Assembly: GCA_964485515.1 (NCBI GenBank)
Contig: CAZALT010000026.1
Coordinates: 1 to 28,895, forward strand
Direction: 5' to 3'
Source: CAZALT01 sp964485515
GTDB lineage: Bacteria > Actinomycetota > Acidimicrobiia > Acidimicrobiales > Acidimicrobilacustridaceae
Length of the DNA: 28,895 nt
Shown: positions 28,841 to 28,895 of the stretch, in pieces
Layout: every line of letters begins with the position of its first letter
Position numbering within the stretch: position 1 is the stretch's first letter
Notes under the pieces: model-generated
Seen by the model: only the letters and a program-made list of their open reading frames with translations
The model's database searches: none
Told to the model about the DNA's origin: nothing
Made by a program: the position numbers and the translations under genes

Positions 28841-28895
28841 ATGAAGCCGGCGGCCTTCGAGTACCACCGGCCCGAGACGCTCAGCGAAGCCGTCG
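28841..28895 (+). CDS. FAD-binding subunit of a molybdenum hydroxylase, CoxM-type (partial)
   Basis: The first 18 residues read MKPAAFEYHRPETLSEAV, the N-terminal signature of the FAD-binding (medium) subunit of xanthine dehydrogenase/CO dehydrogenase-type molybdenum hydroxylases. This subunit passes electrons from the 2Fe-2S clusters to an acceptor. The rest of the gene and its partners lie beyond the window. A nine-codon ORF at 28815-28844 overlaps the ATG as ATGA and may be a leader, or chance. Whether the enzyme is CO dehydrogenase or another hydroxylase cannot be told. Confidence 0.8.
   Translation, partial: MKPAAFEYHRPETLSEAV

Noticed and set aside
1..28895. CRISPR array, insertion sequence or integrase
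   Set aside because: No spaced repeats of CRISPR size, no transposase or integrase motifs, and no target-site duplications were seen.

Overview
The window is GC-rich DNA, most likely from an actinobacterium (Actinomycetota). The evidence is an mshA gene for mycothiol, an RsiG-type anti-sigma factor, a rex-linked haem operon, frequent GTG starts, 4-nt GTGA/ATGA gene overlaps and several apparently leaderless starts. Gene content and order partly match the mycobacterial hemA/hemC, proC, mshA-ybjN and Rv0474-like neighbourhoods. A deep lineage such as Acidimicrobiia is plausible, but this is inference.

Left part (1-5.9 kb). The window opens with the end of an acyltransferase-3 type membrane protein. 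A loose set of accessory genes follows. Three encode small coiled-coil proteins that each end in one C-terminal membrane segment (313-846, 1572-1754, 3868-4449). Two of them sit behind an identical 27-bp element that contains a perfect 7+7 inverted repeat. The third has a clear promoter with an SOS-box-like palindrome. Between and beside them are a SnoaL-like protein with a KstR-type operator on its start codon, an AIM24-like protein, a class I glutamine amidotransferase, a seven-helix PQ-loop/SWEET-like transporter and an HdeD-like membrane protein.

Middle part (6.1-20.2 kb). A minus-strand operon runs rex, siroheme-synthase N-domain, hemA, hemC, SpoU-type methyltransferase, with a possible Rex operator just upstream. 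On the plus strand are a secreted CAP-domain protein and a two-gene ABC exporter. A second minus-strand series runs CdsA-like protein, rsiG, XRE regulator, mshA, ybjN, then (from its own promoter) proC, SAM hydroxide adenosyltransferase and a 28-residue membrane microprotein. A histidine phosphatase is read on the plus strand at 19.6-20.2 kb.

Right part (20.3-28.9 kb). A small methyltransferase is coupled to a 41-residue upstream ORF. Next comes a roughly 0.8 kb stretch without an intact gene that holds a HipA C-terminal remnant, then a Tat-exported orphan protein and an APH-family phosphotransferase. After these come a MprAB-like two-component system, a PAP2 phosphatase preceded by a five-codon leader cistron, a membrane-anchored protein kinase-like protein, tRNA-Lys(TTT), and the first codons of a CoxM-type FAD subunit. 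The 234 bases between the tRNA and coxM hold a strong palindrome and a putative -10 element but no recognisable gene.

The most notable points are the tail-anchored coiled-coil trio with its shared palindrome and SOS-like box, the RsiG-like c-di-GMP sensor with one altered motif, and several very short ORFs that overlap the start or stop of a neighbour by 4 nt.
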